A stretch of 64,000 nucleotides of DNA from Moringa oleifera (GCA_021397835.1 JAJFZO010000742.1:2985001-3049000), one strand, 5' to 3'. Positions 1-12,989 are shown, counted from the stretch's first letter. Notes: generated by a model from the sequence alone, not told the origin. Numbers and translations: made by a program.

Positions 1-3000
1 TGTCCCATTGAGTGGAAAGCTTCCTCTCATTGCTGTTCTACAAGGTATCTGTGCAGAATGTTGTGCGAACATTAGTAAAAAACTTAGGTAGTCATTTGTG
101 TAACCTCTAGCGACATGGGTGCTTATCTATGTCTTTATAATGCATCTTCTTACCAGAAGTGTCGCTCTGACTGTCTGTGAGTTGGCTTCTTTTATGCTGT
201 TGCATGAAAAGCATGTCTCATCATCGCACAACTTGCCTGGTTCTTGGAACCCACATCTTTGTTCGGGTGGTTGAACTGAATTTGCAGTTTCACCTAGCAA
301 CAATTGTTGCAAATTTGGGTGTAGTCACTTTTCAATAGTGCAAGTATAAGTAAGGTAGGGATTCTTACTGGCTATTAGCTTGTTATTGCTCATCTTAAGT
401 TTTTAAGATGCTGATATATGATATGCATGTCTTAGAATGATAGCTTTGATCTTAACAGTGTACTATCATGTTTCTAATTATACATGGGTGGTGTGAAGTT
501 CCATTTTAGGTTCTGTGACAACACTCTTATATTATGAAATGTAATGTTGGGAATAATGTGTTGTATGCTGACCTGGTGTCCATATAGCAAGGAGGTATGG
601 ACTAGGATCATCAGGTTCTCGTCTATCTACCTGCAAATTCTTGAAAATTGACAGTACAGGTAATGTAGTAAATACATAAATACTGAAAAGTTTAGAGAAG
701 AAGGAAAAAACTTACATCTTTCAAGAGAGGATGTGAATCTGGAAGCTCGTACCTGCATTACGTACCAAGGAGGGTTGAGAGTGCAACATGTAGAGCTTTG
801 GCTTAATATTTTGATCACAGTATCCATACCCTTTTTTGTACATGTTTGATATCTGAAATTACATGAGCTAGAGTCCTCTCTCAATTAAACCCCTTCTCCC
901 TTCTTTTAACCCTTGGTACTTAAATTACATACATTTGAGATGATTTTTGGCACATTCTACTTATTGCAGGTTTATCTTAATTTAAGGTCTTCAGGGGTTG
1001 AGCGTTTTCTAGTTTACAACGATTGATAACCAATTATCTCCAATCTCACTCAGCCCAGGAAAGATACATTAGTTTTTAACGTGATCCCCTTAAAGTGATT
1101 ATAGGGAGATATTCACTTACACTTGGTGCTCTGTCCGTAACCGGCTAACATTCTTCAGCTTGGGAGTGGGTATATAAGCTGCTTCTGCACTCAAAGCAAC
1201 CAAGGCCTTTGACATGTCAGCTCCTTGGAGTTCCATGTTTTCTTGCAGATAATGCTGTACATTTGCTGAGAACTCTGTAACATTGAGCTTGATTGTCGGA
1301 ATTTCATCATCTCCACTGAAAGTGTCCTCAATGTCGGTTTCTGAAATTTCTGTGCAGTCTGGTTCTGGTGTTGCTGGTTCTTCGATAATCGGCTCACAAG
1401 ACCTAGACTCTCTAATTGAGTTTTTCTCAGGATAAGGTAGCTGCATGGCATTGGTAACTGTGACAGGTCTAATCTTGGGCATGGTGGGCACAGCTGGACT
1501 TGTTATACTCTTATCTTCTGGCCCTGGCAGTGCAAGTCTTGCGCTGCAAGTGACAGTGACAAGTTAGTTCCACTATGGAAAAAGTGCAGCTAATCATATT
1601 AGAAATGAGGGGTATGGATCTGAGAAAAATAGATATTGCTTCAATTTTGATTTCTTTTCAATGGCCTCTTGCTTATTGCTTAAAACTTGGCTCCATTTCG
1701 CAGGACTATGCTGTTGGGTCTTTTGTCCGTTGGGATTTTATGCCAATATTAATTGATGTTGAAGCGCCTCTCTACCCAATTAAAATGTTTATATAGGTGC
1801 TTCAGGAGGTGATGCTGCTGACTCCTAACCTCATCCATGACATGTGTACGACAGGTATTAATAGATGATGATTGTTTTATTATCTTTAATCCTGTGCAGC
1901 TTGTTGGGGTGGAATTTATCAACTAGGACATGAGTGTCGTGCATTGTCTATAATGGGGTTATCTGAGATAGCAACTTCCAAATTCTTGAGTGAAATATGT
2001 GGGGAAGTGCTGACTATATAATTGGATATTCAATGTTAGGGTCTGGACTCTTTTTGAAGTGAGAAAACATTGGTATCATGCTTCTGTCATTTGGTTTGAC
2101 AGTCTCATGCTCTTATTCCTTGAATACTTGAAAACTACTCAAGCAGGGATGACCATGGATATTTTACAGACAAACTGAATGGTATAAGTTTCTATACCTA
2201 GATTCAAAATAATCTATGCCAAAAGGATATAGCACAGTGGCCCTATCATGTTGCTTTGAATTTTTCACATTTATTTTGCATGTGCATGCTGTGACATCCA
2301 AAAACTATATTTAGTGTTTGTATTTTTTTTTTCACAAACTAGCTGCAGATCTAAATATTTTTTTGCAAGTTTCTAGATTGCGATTGTTGAAATTAAACAC
2401 TTGCTTATATAAATACTAGATGAGCTGAGAGTGAAATACAAACCTAGCATAAGCACTAGCAAAGTGTCTGCATTCTCCTCTCATAGGACATGCATTGCAA
2501 TTTGGTTTTTTCTTTGTGCAAAAAACCTGCATAATTGTCAAAGCATAAAGCACATTGATGCTTTTTTGAATTAGTCATTACAAAATTCCTAATCAATGCA
2601 GAATCTGATGTCAAAGTTAGTGTAATGGCATACCTTTCCAAATGTGATCAGCTGGTAATGTAGTTCATACCTGTGGTTGAGGACAGTACATTAATTAGTA
2701 AAAATCTAAGATGGAGTGTAAGAACAGTTCTTCCAAAGGATTTATTTGTGTATAAGCAAAATTGTTTTGAGGAGTTCATGTTACAATGTTCGTTGATCAA
2801 GTTTGCAGAGTCTTGGCCAGAGATACTTTTGAACGGCATCCTGTATTGGGTACCTGTGGATAAACATGATTACATTCCTGAATGGTGGGAATATCTTGCA
2901 AGTTAACTTATATTACTTACAGTTCTAAGAGATGTATCTGAAGTGACTCAGGCAATGGTTGGATAGGGACCCATCCCAGTCTAACTGCTATTCTTCCAAC

Positions 3001-6000
3001 ATTTGTGTCAACCTTCATGAAAACATGAATAAAATGTTTTATTTTAAATTTCGTATCACCTCTAACTGTAACTGGTTGGTGATTCTCCAGTAATCCTTAC
3101 CGGAAAGGCTAGATGATGTAGTGTTAAGAGCCGGACACACTCCACGCTTTTCAATCCCAATCCACGTATGCTTAAGAGATACTCCCTGCAACATAAACAT
3201 TTGTCCTTTACAGAAAGCTATTAACTTGAAATTTTCCAGATGCAGTTCATTGTTTGTTCTTCAGTTGGGCTTGCTGTTTGTTTTATATTATAGTTTATTA
3301 TGTGCTTTAGTTTACTTGATGCTATGTTTACTCTAGTTATTGGCATAGGAAGTAGTTGGAATATCTAGGAAGAAAGTTGTTGAGATAGCTTACTTTGCTT
3401 TGTCAGGAGGAACATCTCTTAACCATTCCAGATCGATGCTCCCATGTTCTCTGACGAGTCGGTTCAGAAAGTCCTGCAAGATTTTGTAATTGCTTGAGTG
3501 ATCCAAAAATATCTTAGCTTGTTGTGCTAACTTATGTTTTATGGTCTTTGAACTGAATTTCAGCAACTCTTGAGGGCTCAAGGGATTGAGTGCACCACCT
3601 GTATTCGTTCTGCTAGCATGTTGTTCATTCCTCTTTCCTCGATAGCTTCAGAAATCCTTTTGACATCAGCACATCTCATTGCTTCATAATCTAGTGAGTC
3701 CATTGTTTCCTTGCTTTCCTTTTTCCTGTCATTTGCCTGGACCTGCTTTCTTAAGTCATCCCATTCGATTGCATTCTTTTTGTCATCTTGAGACTTTCCT
3801 CTTTTTGCTTTTGAGACATGGGTATCTGTCTCATTATGTGCCTTAACTGTGTGATGTTCTGGCTCCATAGAATTTGATTCAGCCGAGCTTCTCCGTGTAT
3901 TTATTCTCTCTTCCACATTCAATATAGGCTGCATGGTACTACTCTGGCTCCTCAGAAATGTTTTAGCAGGATTAAAAGGGCCTATAACTGGTGTATCCTG
4001 CAGTTGGAAAGTCTTATTTGCCTCACATTGGTGATGGTTGCAGAGGTGGTTGCAGCTAGTGCAAGCTCCTCGTTGAGAGACATTTTCTCGGTGCATGAAC
4101 TGCTTGCTTGATAATGAGTATAAGCCCATCGTTAGTGCCTCTTGAGTTCTTGGTATTCCATTGTGTTGGGCTGTCATTTTAGTGAAATCTTTTCTGTTGT
4201 GAGCTTCAGCAGCAACTGAAGGCCAGAAATGCCTGGGTTCTTGATTGTAGTTTTCGAAATTCTCTATCTCATGTATTTGAGGTCCTGAAGTCATGTGCTG
4301 CTGGACATTTTCCAGAGTTCTTGATTGCATATACCCATGCTGCAGTCCACTGTGAAGTAGTAGGCTTCCATTCACATGACTATAAAGTTCATGAAACAAG
4401 GTTGCATTCTGCATCAGTGTCTCTTTTGATGACCAATGAGTGTTGTTTAGTATGTTTGCTGTAGTAGGATATTCTGCATCTGAATTGGAACCTGAGTAAG
4501 ATCTGATTCCTCCATTGGGTTGGAGAATTGAGGAATCAAAAGAATCTTGTGACGATAGTGCGTCCTCGAAGCTCTGGCTACATGTCTCTCCTAAGCTCGT
4601 CGTTTCTGTTCCTGAGTTTTCACTGTTCCTTTGGTGCTCTTTTGACTCATCAGCTGTCAGAGGGCTTTTTTTGTCTGATGGATGGTTGCCTACCTCATGC
4701 CATCTGATGGTGCAATATGGATTCAGCACACAGACTTCTGGTTCTTCCACCAAAATGTTTGTTAAAGCTCTGTCACATGTTCCACTGCACTTTGACTTTG
4801 GAGGAAATTTTGCTACTAGAGACATGAAAGCAGAGCTGCATGATCAGAAGTAAGTTAGAGAAAATGTGGGTTTGCATTTTAAATTTCATTAATGTGATTT
4901 CCTTTTAAAATCATGCCCAAACAATATAACATACCTTGAAAGGTGATCTGAAACATTCTGAGTAAGGAAAACTCCAATGACTGAATCAACAACTGACCCC
5001 TTCCATTTTGAGAAGCGTCTGTCTCCTGTGGAGAGTATCAATTGTTAAAACATGTCAGTTACCTTCATGTTGATTCATGGAAAAAAAAAATTAAACTAGT
5101 TTTTTTTCCAATTCTTCTTAAACTTTGAGCTATATGCTCTTTTTCTGAGATATGCCTCAGTAAGTTTGTGGATTTTCATGTTTAGAACCTAGAGGGAATT
5201 GGCAAGTGACTTTCAACTAATGTCTTGTTTGGTGTTCAAGTTATTGTGATGTATTTCAATTTTGTTGGCAAGATTATCTTTCATCTTTTCGGTTATGATT
5301 ATCTCAATCAAGTAGGTTTTAGTAGCACTTCCCTATGGTGCTTTGATAGCATAGGCAATATGGTGTTACCTACAAATTTCATTAGTTTGGTTATTGTGTC
5401 TAGAAAGATTGTGCTGATATAAGTAGATTGGTGGTGTCTTAAAATTTAAAATAGATGGATCACATTTTCCTTCAGCATATTCTATGGACATTTATCTTCT
5501 TTAGTGGTTACTAGCGCCGGAAACTGCGTGTCTATGAGTACTTCTTTTTGCATTTGTTTGCACATGTAGATGAATTGTGTTACAACTTAATTTTCTTCTA
5601 ATCTACCATGCAGTTACGCCATTGTAAATGAAGAACAAACTGAATTTGCGAAGTCTCAAATGGAAATGAAGTGAATTTGAAAGGTTTGAGCCAGAATATG
5701 AATTGTACCTTGTACCAGATGCATTCGGGCAATGAATGAATCAGCACGTCCTCTGAAGACTCTTCTTTCTTCTTCCCACCACTTCTCTTTTTCCTTATCT
5801 AATGCTTCGTCATCTTCAGTTCTCTTCTTCCCCATCAATAGATTCCATACCCTATTTGTCTCAGCATCGAGTTCCACTCTAGCTCGTGGTCTAGGGTTCT
5901 TGATCCCCTCATGCGGAATAAGTGCACCATTTCCTTTGTATGGGACCAGTGCTTTTTGGTGGCGGTGACTAATATAGAGGCCCTCAAATCTGTGTATGAT

Positions 6001-9000
6001 CTCATCCATAAGATTGGGATATGCCTGTTCTACTGGTGGCCCTGCATAAATAGCAAGATAGGTTAATTTAATTGTGATGACTAGAATATTTTGGGGAATC
6101 ATCTGAGCTTTTGGAGATTCTGCAGAGAAGTTGTTTAATATGTTGTAGTTAATATGCAAACTACCTGTTCTTCCTCCTGAGGATTGTTGATAAGCATGTT
6201 GGAGTTTCTTCTGTTCTCCAAGCGCACTTCCTCTTCCAGATGGCACCAATTTGGATTGAGTGTGTTCCACTGTCTGCTTTTTTGAAGCATTGGCAACAGA
6301 GACAACTAGCCCATTCCCAAATGCGGGGGCCTTTCTCGGGGGAGTTGGAGGAATGAGATTGCTCTTCTTATTATTGGCAAAATTCTGAGCTTCAGTCAAC
6401 CAATTGGTCTCCCCAATTCCTTTTGTCTGTGACTGCTGTTCTAATGAAATTTGTTGCATGAGCCAATCATATCGGTTAGCCTTAGTGTGAACATACCAGT
6501 CTCTTGGGGGGCTGTTTACCTCATTGTGCTCTCTCCTTTGGACACTAGTCTCATGATTTCTTGGTGATTCAAATCCATTAGCATCGACATTATTCACACC
6601 TTTCGATATAGGTTGGCCCAAACCATTCTCCTCTGCTGTTGTATGTGAAAGCATGCCACTTGTGTTTGTATGGAGCTCATCCTCAGTTTTCTTTTTCTTC
6701 TGAACTCCCAAGCAACTTGCCCCAGGATTGCTTCTGTTAATGTCACTTTCATTCATCTCTTGGCACATCAGTGAGGAAACCGTTGGAATTATTTTACAAG
6801 GATGCATCTTATCGATAGCATGACCAAATTGTCTCTTGGATCGCCTGGTTTCATTATGGTTGGAGAAAATATTTGGTGCTGATTGAAGTGTACTCTGAGG
6901 CTGCAGTTGAGTGGCTCTGTCTAGGTTTTCACAATTATTTCTCACTTGAAAGTCAATTTGGCTACTCCTTTCTGCATGGATATTTTGGTGCACTGCACTG
7001 CTCCAGTTTTTTCTACTCCTTTGGCATGAATCAGCATTTATAGTGCTTAAATTTCTGGTTATGGTATTGAAGACTTCTATGTGCAGGCTGTCTCCTTCAG
7101 CTGCTCGTTCTGACAATGATATGTTCTCAGTTGTCATTTGGTTCAAGGAAGAAGTATAGTTACCTATGGTTCCTATTTGATGGTTTCCCACTGGTAGTTC
7201 ACTTTGTTGGCTTTTTTGTAATGCTGACTTTTTCCTGGACTCACAGCTAGCCATGCTTAACAATTCTATGGGCTTAGAATCCGAATCCGAATTACAAGCC
7301 CTCTCTTTCTTATGTTGCTTCTCCATCTGACCAACTACTTCATCTTCTTCAGCCTTCTCCAAGTCAAAGTGTAATGCTTTTCTGCAAGATTTAGCAGCCA
7401 ATTCAGCACCAGGATCTGCCATCTCTCTCATAAGATCTGCCTGTTGAGTTGCTGATTCTTTCAAGATTGTCTTGCGTACATACTTCCTCCTACCAGTTGG
7501 TTTCTCTGTCATGGTGGGATTTTTTGGCGTTGCAGGCTTTGGTGTCCTTTTAGCATTGCCTTCTACAACTACTTTGGGCCTATGCCTTTTCCTTTTTGCT
7601 GGTTTCTGCTGAGGTGTCTTGTTTAGGTCAACACCTGCATCACTTCCCCTCTCTAATTCTTTCTGTTCTTTCACTGGTGTAGAATTGACAGTAGATGATT
7701 CTACAATGTTCTGTAAGAGTTGATCGCCATTGTTCCAGGGAGCTTCATCTCTAGTTGTGACTAAATTGTCCTGGTTTTCTTTTTCTTGACCTGAGCTGCC
7801 CGTTGAGAAGTTCAGTGCCACACATGGCTCATTGTTCTCCAACCTCTTGGCCTGATCTGGTGTTACTGGTGTGAGATGGAAGGAAGCAGCCAAGCTGGAA
7901 TTTGCATCAACTGCTGTTCTTGGTGGTGAGTTCAGATCGTAAAGTGGTCTATAAGGTATGGGGAATCCATCTGTACAAAAGAAAAAAGAAAAAAAAAAAA
8001 GAGCAGCTTTTCTTGAAAAATAAATACCTGAGTATTGAGAGTCAGATAATCAGAACTGTGGGTGCAGATCTTATTTTCATTGCGCTGTAACAGAAGCTCA
8101 CAACTGGTGTATGGCAAATCCTTTGGAAGAAAAAGGATTTCATACCATGAAATTAAAAGCCCACCATGGATGATTTTTATCTTGTTTTGACTCTTTATGA
8201 TGATTAATGATCTTGTACTTGGGTGTATCTACATGTTCAAATTCTACTGCAGAGTGTAAGCATTCACCTTAGTGGAGGTTCTAGTAGCATTTTTTGGTAG
8301 AGCTGAACATAAAGACAAGCACTGAAGATGACTAGTTCATAATATGCTAAATTCTTTTTGATTTTGACAAATGCCAGGAAACAGTTGAAATTGTTCCTTG
8401 CCTTCTATTCTAGATTCATGCATCAAGCAATTTTATGTTTGAAGAATGATTGATCACTAATTTTGATGTCAATTGTCTTGACTGCAGATGGATAGAAAAG
8501 CATTAGAAAATTAGGCAGAATGATCAGAAAACACCATTATTTGAGTTAATTAAGCTGACATAAAGAGATTTGACCACTTGCCTTGGAAAACATGGTGTAA
8601 GCTGCCACTCTGGCTGAACAGGTTGGAAGATGAGCCCCGAGTTGGGTCACCAAGCAACAAGTTATCTGTGATGAAGTCCCCCCAGTGGTCAACTTGAGTA
8701 TTGAGATTTGGAGTCAGCAGTCTCCTTGCCATGCTCATCTCTCCAGGAGGGATTGTGTTAACAGAGGTAACAGGAGCCACATTCCCTAGAGGATTTGACA
8801 TCAGAGGTCTATTAACCAAGCCCATATTGCTTGCAGGAGCTTGGTTAACAGATGCCAGAGCAGCTGCATTCTTTGTTGCCAAGAAATTTGGAATCAGGGG
8901 TGTATTTGCCATGCCCATATCACTGACAGGGATTCTGTAAATGGAGGCAGCAGGAGCTGTGTTCTTCGCTGCCAAAAGATTTGGCATGCCTCTATTTGCC

Positions 9001-9635
9001 ATGCCCATATAGATGGAAGGTGTTCTATTAACAGCGGCAACAGAAGCTGCATTCTGTGCCCCCAAAAGATCTGCAATTAGAGGTCCAGTTGCCATGCCTG
9101 TATCACTTCCAAGGCTTCTGTTAACATAGGCAACAGGAGTGGTATTGTTTGTTGTCAAAAGACTTCGGATCAGAGGTTCATTTGCCATGCCCATGCCTCC
9201 CACCACATTTCTGTTAACAGAGGTAATAGGAGCTGCATTGTTTGCCACCAAAAGGTTTTCTATGGGATCGGAGATGGGCTGGGTGCAAGAGTCTGCAATG
9301 TGGTTGAGCAATATGTTCCCCTCTACCAAGCCTGCACTCAGCTGGCAACAACTTCCACTTCGGCCCAATTGTTGGACTGAGTTGAAAGATTGTCCTCCTC
9401 TGTAAGTAGGTGGCTGGTGTGCATACCCACCCTGAACTCCAGGCAGTTCTTGCCAGTCATACCCACCCTGATCTCCAGGCAGTTCTTGCCAGTTTGCAAC
9501 ACGCATCCCATGGCCGTCAACTAGGACAGGAATGGATCTTGTAGCCACAGGTTTGTCGGGGGTTTCTGGCATCCAGTAACCCATAAATTGAAACCCTCTG
9601 TCCTGTGGAACTGAAAACCCATCTCCAAAATTCAT
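1..9635 (-). CDS. DME: DEMETER-like 5-methylcytosine DNA glycosylase (3' end beyond window)
   Basis: Bifunctional DNA glycosylase/lyase that excises 5-methylcytosine from DNA in the nucleus (active demethylation, imprinting, transposon control). Exons on the minus strand, in order: 9635-8582, 7970-6165, 6041-5709, 5025-4935, 4835-3599, 3473-3394, 3185-3101, 3012-2921, 2853-2785, 2670-2634, 2526-2444, 1543-1121, 752-716, 630-573, 293-154, 48-1. They give 1,891 codons without a stop. Seen: basic region near residues 468-518 (NKTPQQKPAKRKRHR); domain A start (GPPVEQAYPNLM, FRGRADSFIARMHLVQG); helix-hairpin-helix GLGLKSVECVRLL with Lys1546; VDTNVGR with Asp1564. The Lys-Asp spacing of 18 is that of Arabidopsis DME. 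4Fe-4S cysteines are 1631, 1638, 1641 and 1647 (C-x6-C-x2-C-x5-C); permuted CXXC near 1856-1859; then RRM-like domain start. Start chosen: first ATG of an N-terminus resembling DME. Intron 1 is GC-AG. The end of the C-terminal domain lies outside. DME is preferred over ROS1 because of the N-terminal block. Confidence 0.96.
7971..8581 (-). other. DME intron 1, GC-AG type
   Basis: Exon 1 must end at 8582 (CCAAG followed by gcaagtgg) to join the acceptor at 7971 (tgtacag then ATGGATTCC) in frame: ..VFQ-D-GFPIPYRPLYDLNSP. CAAG followed by GCAAGT is the standard context of GC-AG introns. Using the GT four bases farther (aagtgg) shifts the frame and meets a stop within about eight codons of exon 2. 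So the GC donor is inferred from reading frame and family similarity. Confidence 0.85.
8700..9260 (-). repeat. Tandem repeat array coding for the DME N-terminus
   Basis: Inside coding exon 1, about six degenerate units of roughly 29-32 codons encode residues ~126-312. Each unit carries a core like MGMANxPL, then LLxxxNxAxxASVNR. The units start near residues 148, 180, 210, 240 and 271, with partial copies at both ends. The repeat is visible in DNA as well as protein: 'tttgccatgcccat' recurs on the plus strand every ~90 bp. This part of DME is the poorly conserved N-terminus; the array is hydrophobic/Asn-rich and has no known function. Confidence 0.85.
9423..9491 (-). repeat. 36-bp tandem duplication in DME exon 1
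   Basis: Two adjacent copies encode NWQELPGDQGGY and DWQELPGVQGGY (residues 48-59 and 60-71). In-frame 12-residue duplication, nearly identical at the DNA level, separate from the ~90-bp array downstream. Confidence 0.85.
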
Positions 9636-10416
9636 TCTTGGACTTCTGCCTTGGCAGGCAGAATGTAACCCTTCAATTTCTTTCCTCTGCTCTCTGATAT
9701 ATTACTATGTCTCAGAAACTCTGGTTTACTCTTATCTGCCAAATCTTGCTGTGAACAATGAAAATTCAAAATTTTGATGTACTTCTCTCTGCTCTCTCAC
9801 TCCATTGCCCAAACCTTGTCCTGGAAAACCAAATAAACGTATTTTCTCAACCACCAAACATACCAGAGAGCGTAAACCAATCTTAAGAGAAGAAAAAGAC
9901 AGCAATTTTATTAAAAACACAGTGCATGAGTGTCATCAATGACGCAAATCCCTTGGCAGATATTTCTCTACTAGAAAAGCCAGCAATATCTTTCAGTTAA
10001 AGGGAGAAACATGGAAAACCGAGACAGATGGCGAAACAAAAGTAAAACCCCCAAAGTATCAAACCATTTCTGCAAATAAGATTGAAGTAAATCTGAGGTA
10101 AATTCGATCCAATTGATCTGTTTTAAATGGTCCGGATTCTGAGCAAGACACAACAAAATCTGCAGAGATTCTCTCCGTGATATGGAAGAAAATGTAAGAG
10201 ATTACACAAGGCACCTCTGCTGATGGTAAGTGAAAAACCGAATAAATGTCAAGGAAAAGAATACCGACCTGCTTCTAAGCTGACCGATCTGCTTCCAGGT
10301 AAGCTTTGTTTTGACAGAGGATTCAATGCCGGAGAAATTCAGTCAGCTCCATCGTAAGCACAGACAAAGAGAGAGATATCAGAGAGAGAAAAATGAACCT
10401 AATATTTGTAACAGAC
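9636..10416 (-). promoter_or_regulatory. DME 5' leader, probably with a leader intron
   Basis: No coding exon is seen between the start codon and the TATA box. A plausible leader acceptor is the AG just upstream of the start (ccaaggcag then AAGTCC), and a candidate donor is GAAGCAGgtcggta near 10,264-10,275. CT-rich stretches (10,360-10,390), read on the minus strand, resemble a plant 5' leader. The leader intron is an inference. Confidence 0.45.
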
Positions 10417-10424
10417 TCTATATA
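10417..10424 (-). promoter_or_regulatory. TATA box of DME
   Basis: TATATAGA on the minus strand. It lies just upstream of a CT-rich start region, so transcription would start near 10,385-10,393. Position fits; no experimental support. Confidence 0.5.
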
Positions 10425-10425
10425 C

Positions 10426-12103
10426 TGTTAAAAAAAATTCATCACTTTGAGCACCTCTTCTTTATCGCTAAAAGGAGCACACCCCTTAGTTACCCTTAAA
10501 GAAAATTTTTGAAGCACCAAGATGGAGTCTGTGAAATTAGTCAACAGAATGCTTTATTGGATAAACGAAAGGGTAAGACAACACCTGACATTCCTATTAT
10601 TCATTTCTTAATTTTTTTTTAACATTTCATTCTATTTATTTACTTGTTTATTTCCTACGGATTATGATATGCAAGACAGGATCACTTAGTAAAAGGTTAT
10701 ATCAGTCATTTCCTTAAACAGAGTGCTCCTACCTGAAATAGAGTGCTTAATTACGTGTATAACACCTAACTGCTGGTTTATTTCCAAAATAAAGAAAAAC
10801 TAAAAGAAGAATTAAAGAGTGGTGTCCTTATCTCTCACGATATTTAAAAATGGTTATCTTTAAATTAAGTTTAAAACGGTCAGAGAGTAAACACTCCGGA
10901 TTTGTTTGCGTGTTCGGTAATTAAAGTAACATTTTTTAAATTTACTTCGCCATTAACAAAAAAAATAATAATAATAAAATGGTCGGCGGAGGATGTAATG
11001 GTAGTTCCATAAGTTTCTGACAAAAAAATGTCAGTCCGTCTCACGCTCGCTTTGTGTTTTTCGCATGGCCTAAACACGTGATTCGTCCCACCTGCGCCCG
11101 CCCCACCTAAAACCGGATAAACCAATAAGGGCTCGTTATGTCTGCAAGTTCAAGTTATTGGCTGATTAAGAGGGGCAACGGAATAGATTTTTTTTTAAAT
11201 AATAATAATTTTATTGTTTTATAAAACTTTTTATGATGCATGAAATACGTGCCACCGGTAATTTTCTCTACATTGCATGAGTAGAACGTTAATTGTTACA
11301 TGACGTCATGATACTATTATTAAATTATTATAATTTTTTAAATAATTTAAAGTAAATATATAAAAAATATTATTTATACTTAGGAACTATGCTTGTAACT
11401 TATTTTGAATTTTAAACACTTTTCATCAAATAAATGTATTGATGATTAGATTGGGATTAAGTTGATGATCTTTACCGTCATGGACTAGGGGTTTTATATT
11501 ACAAGATTTGTATATGCAACATCTCTAAATTTATTCAATCTATATATATATATTTTTTTGTGTAGGTGTCAATTGGTTTGGGCTAAATTTTTAACTATTT
11601 TGGACACTAAAAGTTTAAACTTGTCTTCATATGTTCAAATATATGATGACTTTGGTACTAGGTCACTTTTTCATGTCGATTTTATTCACCCATCTTATAA
11701 TATCAAATTGAATTCTGCAATCATTGAAACCAATACATGCCTTTGTGCAAGTGGAAAATTAATGAGATTTCTTTCAAGATCGTATTAATAACTCAATTTG
11801 TGCTCATTACTTATCGGTCTCGCTATAATAAGACCAATATGAATATTGTTCTATTAGCACGAGCATTTGAAAAGTCCATGTTTGTTAGGCTTTATTGCTT
11901 GCTCATCTCCTACGTTTACCTTGTGAAGGACTTATCTACTTTAATTAGAGTGTTTGGTAACAGACGAGGAAAAAACTCTTTTCTTAACAAGACCAAGGCA
12001 GGCCGGTACCAGTTAACAACCATAGCATAAGTTAAACCTGAAGGCTTGGGCTAGTATATATGTGTCGCATGGTTAAGTTTTACTGTTGAAATAACCTGTG
12101 AGA
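10426..12103. other. DME upstream intergenic DNA
   Basis: Apart from the GC island at 11.03-11.17 kb, this is AT-rich sequence. Open frames at 11,558-12,030 (plus) have no family resemblance and are not called as genes. The stretch just before 12,104 may be an LTR because a primer-binding-like site follows it. Confidence 0.5.
11030..11170. promoter_or_regulatory. GC-richer island upstream of DME with a G-box
   Basis: Within otherwise AT-rich DNA this stretch is clearly GC-rich and contains CACGTG at 11,075-11,080 and CCCACCTGCGCCCGCCCCACC-like sequence. It lies about 650 bp upstream of the DME TATA box and could be a distal promoter element. No gene is seen in it. Confidence 0.35.
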
Positions 12104-12120
12104 AGTAGTATCAGAGCAAC
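12104..12120 (+). mobile_element. Possible LTR-retrotransposon primer binding site
   Basis: agtagtatcagagcaac is close to the plant retrotransposon site complementary to initiator tRNA-Met (TGGTATCAGAGC..), with two mismatches. If real, an LTR should end just upstream. No matching second LTR was recognised by eye and no gag or pol follows, so this would be a relic. Confidence 0.3.
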
Positions 12121-12989
12121 AGTAGCCTTACGCTCGTCAACTTACTAAATATCTCAACTAAGTGGGCAGTTCCCTCACAACATAAACTTGGAAAGTAAGC
12201 ATCTAAGAAAGCTTAGATGTGACTCCCATGTGCTGCAGCAATGGAATTTCATTTGCATTGGCTTTTATTATTGTGAGACATAAACAGAAAGCACAAATGG
12301 GGTCACAATAGGATCTTAAGCGTACTTATGTAAATCTCACTTATTCACAAAGTCGTGCATGGTTTTGAATGATAGAATGTGTCTTGTCTCATGTGACATA
12401 AGCATAACATATGGAATTGGAGTACTTAGTTGGCGTGCTAAATATAAAAATTCAACACATACATTAAGCGTATGAAGATTGGTTTAGATCTTCCATACCT
12501 AATCTAGTTAACAATTAGAGTCACACTTTTAATGAGATTAAGGCCAGTCAAAACCATATGATACTTATAAGTACATGTTTAGCCTACAATCGACGAGTTT
12601 AAAGGTGTTGTGAGAAAGTATTACTATGCAAAACTCTCAGAACATAAAATTAGGCTCAAAGAATGTCAAAGTGATAATGGAGGGCATTTTTATCATTTTA
12701 GTTTTTCTTAATATGCCCATATATAATTTTTGCAAAGAAAAAAAGAAGCTTTCTTTAAAGAGAGAAATTTGTAAATTGAAAAAGTAGAAATTGTTGAAAC
12801 TAATATATGGAGGAGAAAAGATTAGAGAGTGAAATAGGTTGAAATTATAAGGCAATTTGTAAAGAAAAAGTTGCCTTTAGAGAAAGAAACCACTTTTTAG
12901 AAGAAAACACTTCCTAATATGTCGAAAACTAAAAAACGAGATTCATTAATAGAAAAAAATTATAAATTTTGAATTAAAGGTTATAAAAT

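Noticed and set aside
2444..2527. Apparent one-base frameshift in the DME iron-sulfur exon at a T homopolymer
   Set aside because: A first count of the run suggested seven T. The reading frame of the overlapping open frame fixes it at six, which gives VFCTKKKPNCNACPMRGEC in phase with both neighbours.
2785..2853. Stop codon after CKLDQRTL in DME
   Set aside because: The TAA belongs to the intron: CGAACATT|gtaaca is a donor and the next exon resumes with YELHYQLITFGK.
7902..8117. Small frames over the 5' end of DME exon 2 and intron 1
   Set aside because: They cover the exon/intron boundary and a poly(A) tract; no support.
8701..9405. Repeated plus-strand frames opposite DME exon 1
   Set aside because: Mirror images of the tandem repeat array on the other strand.
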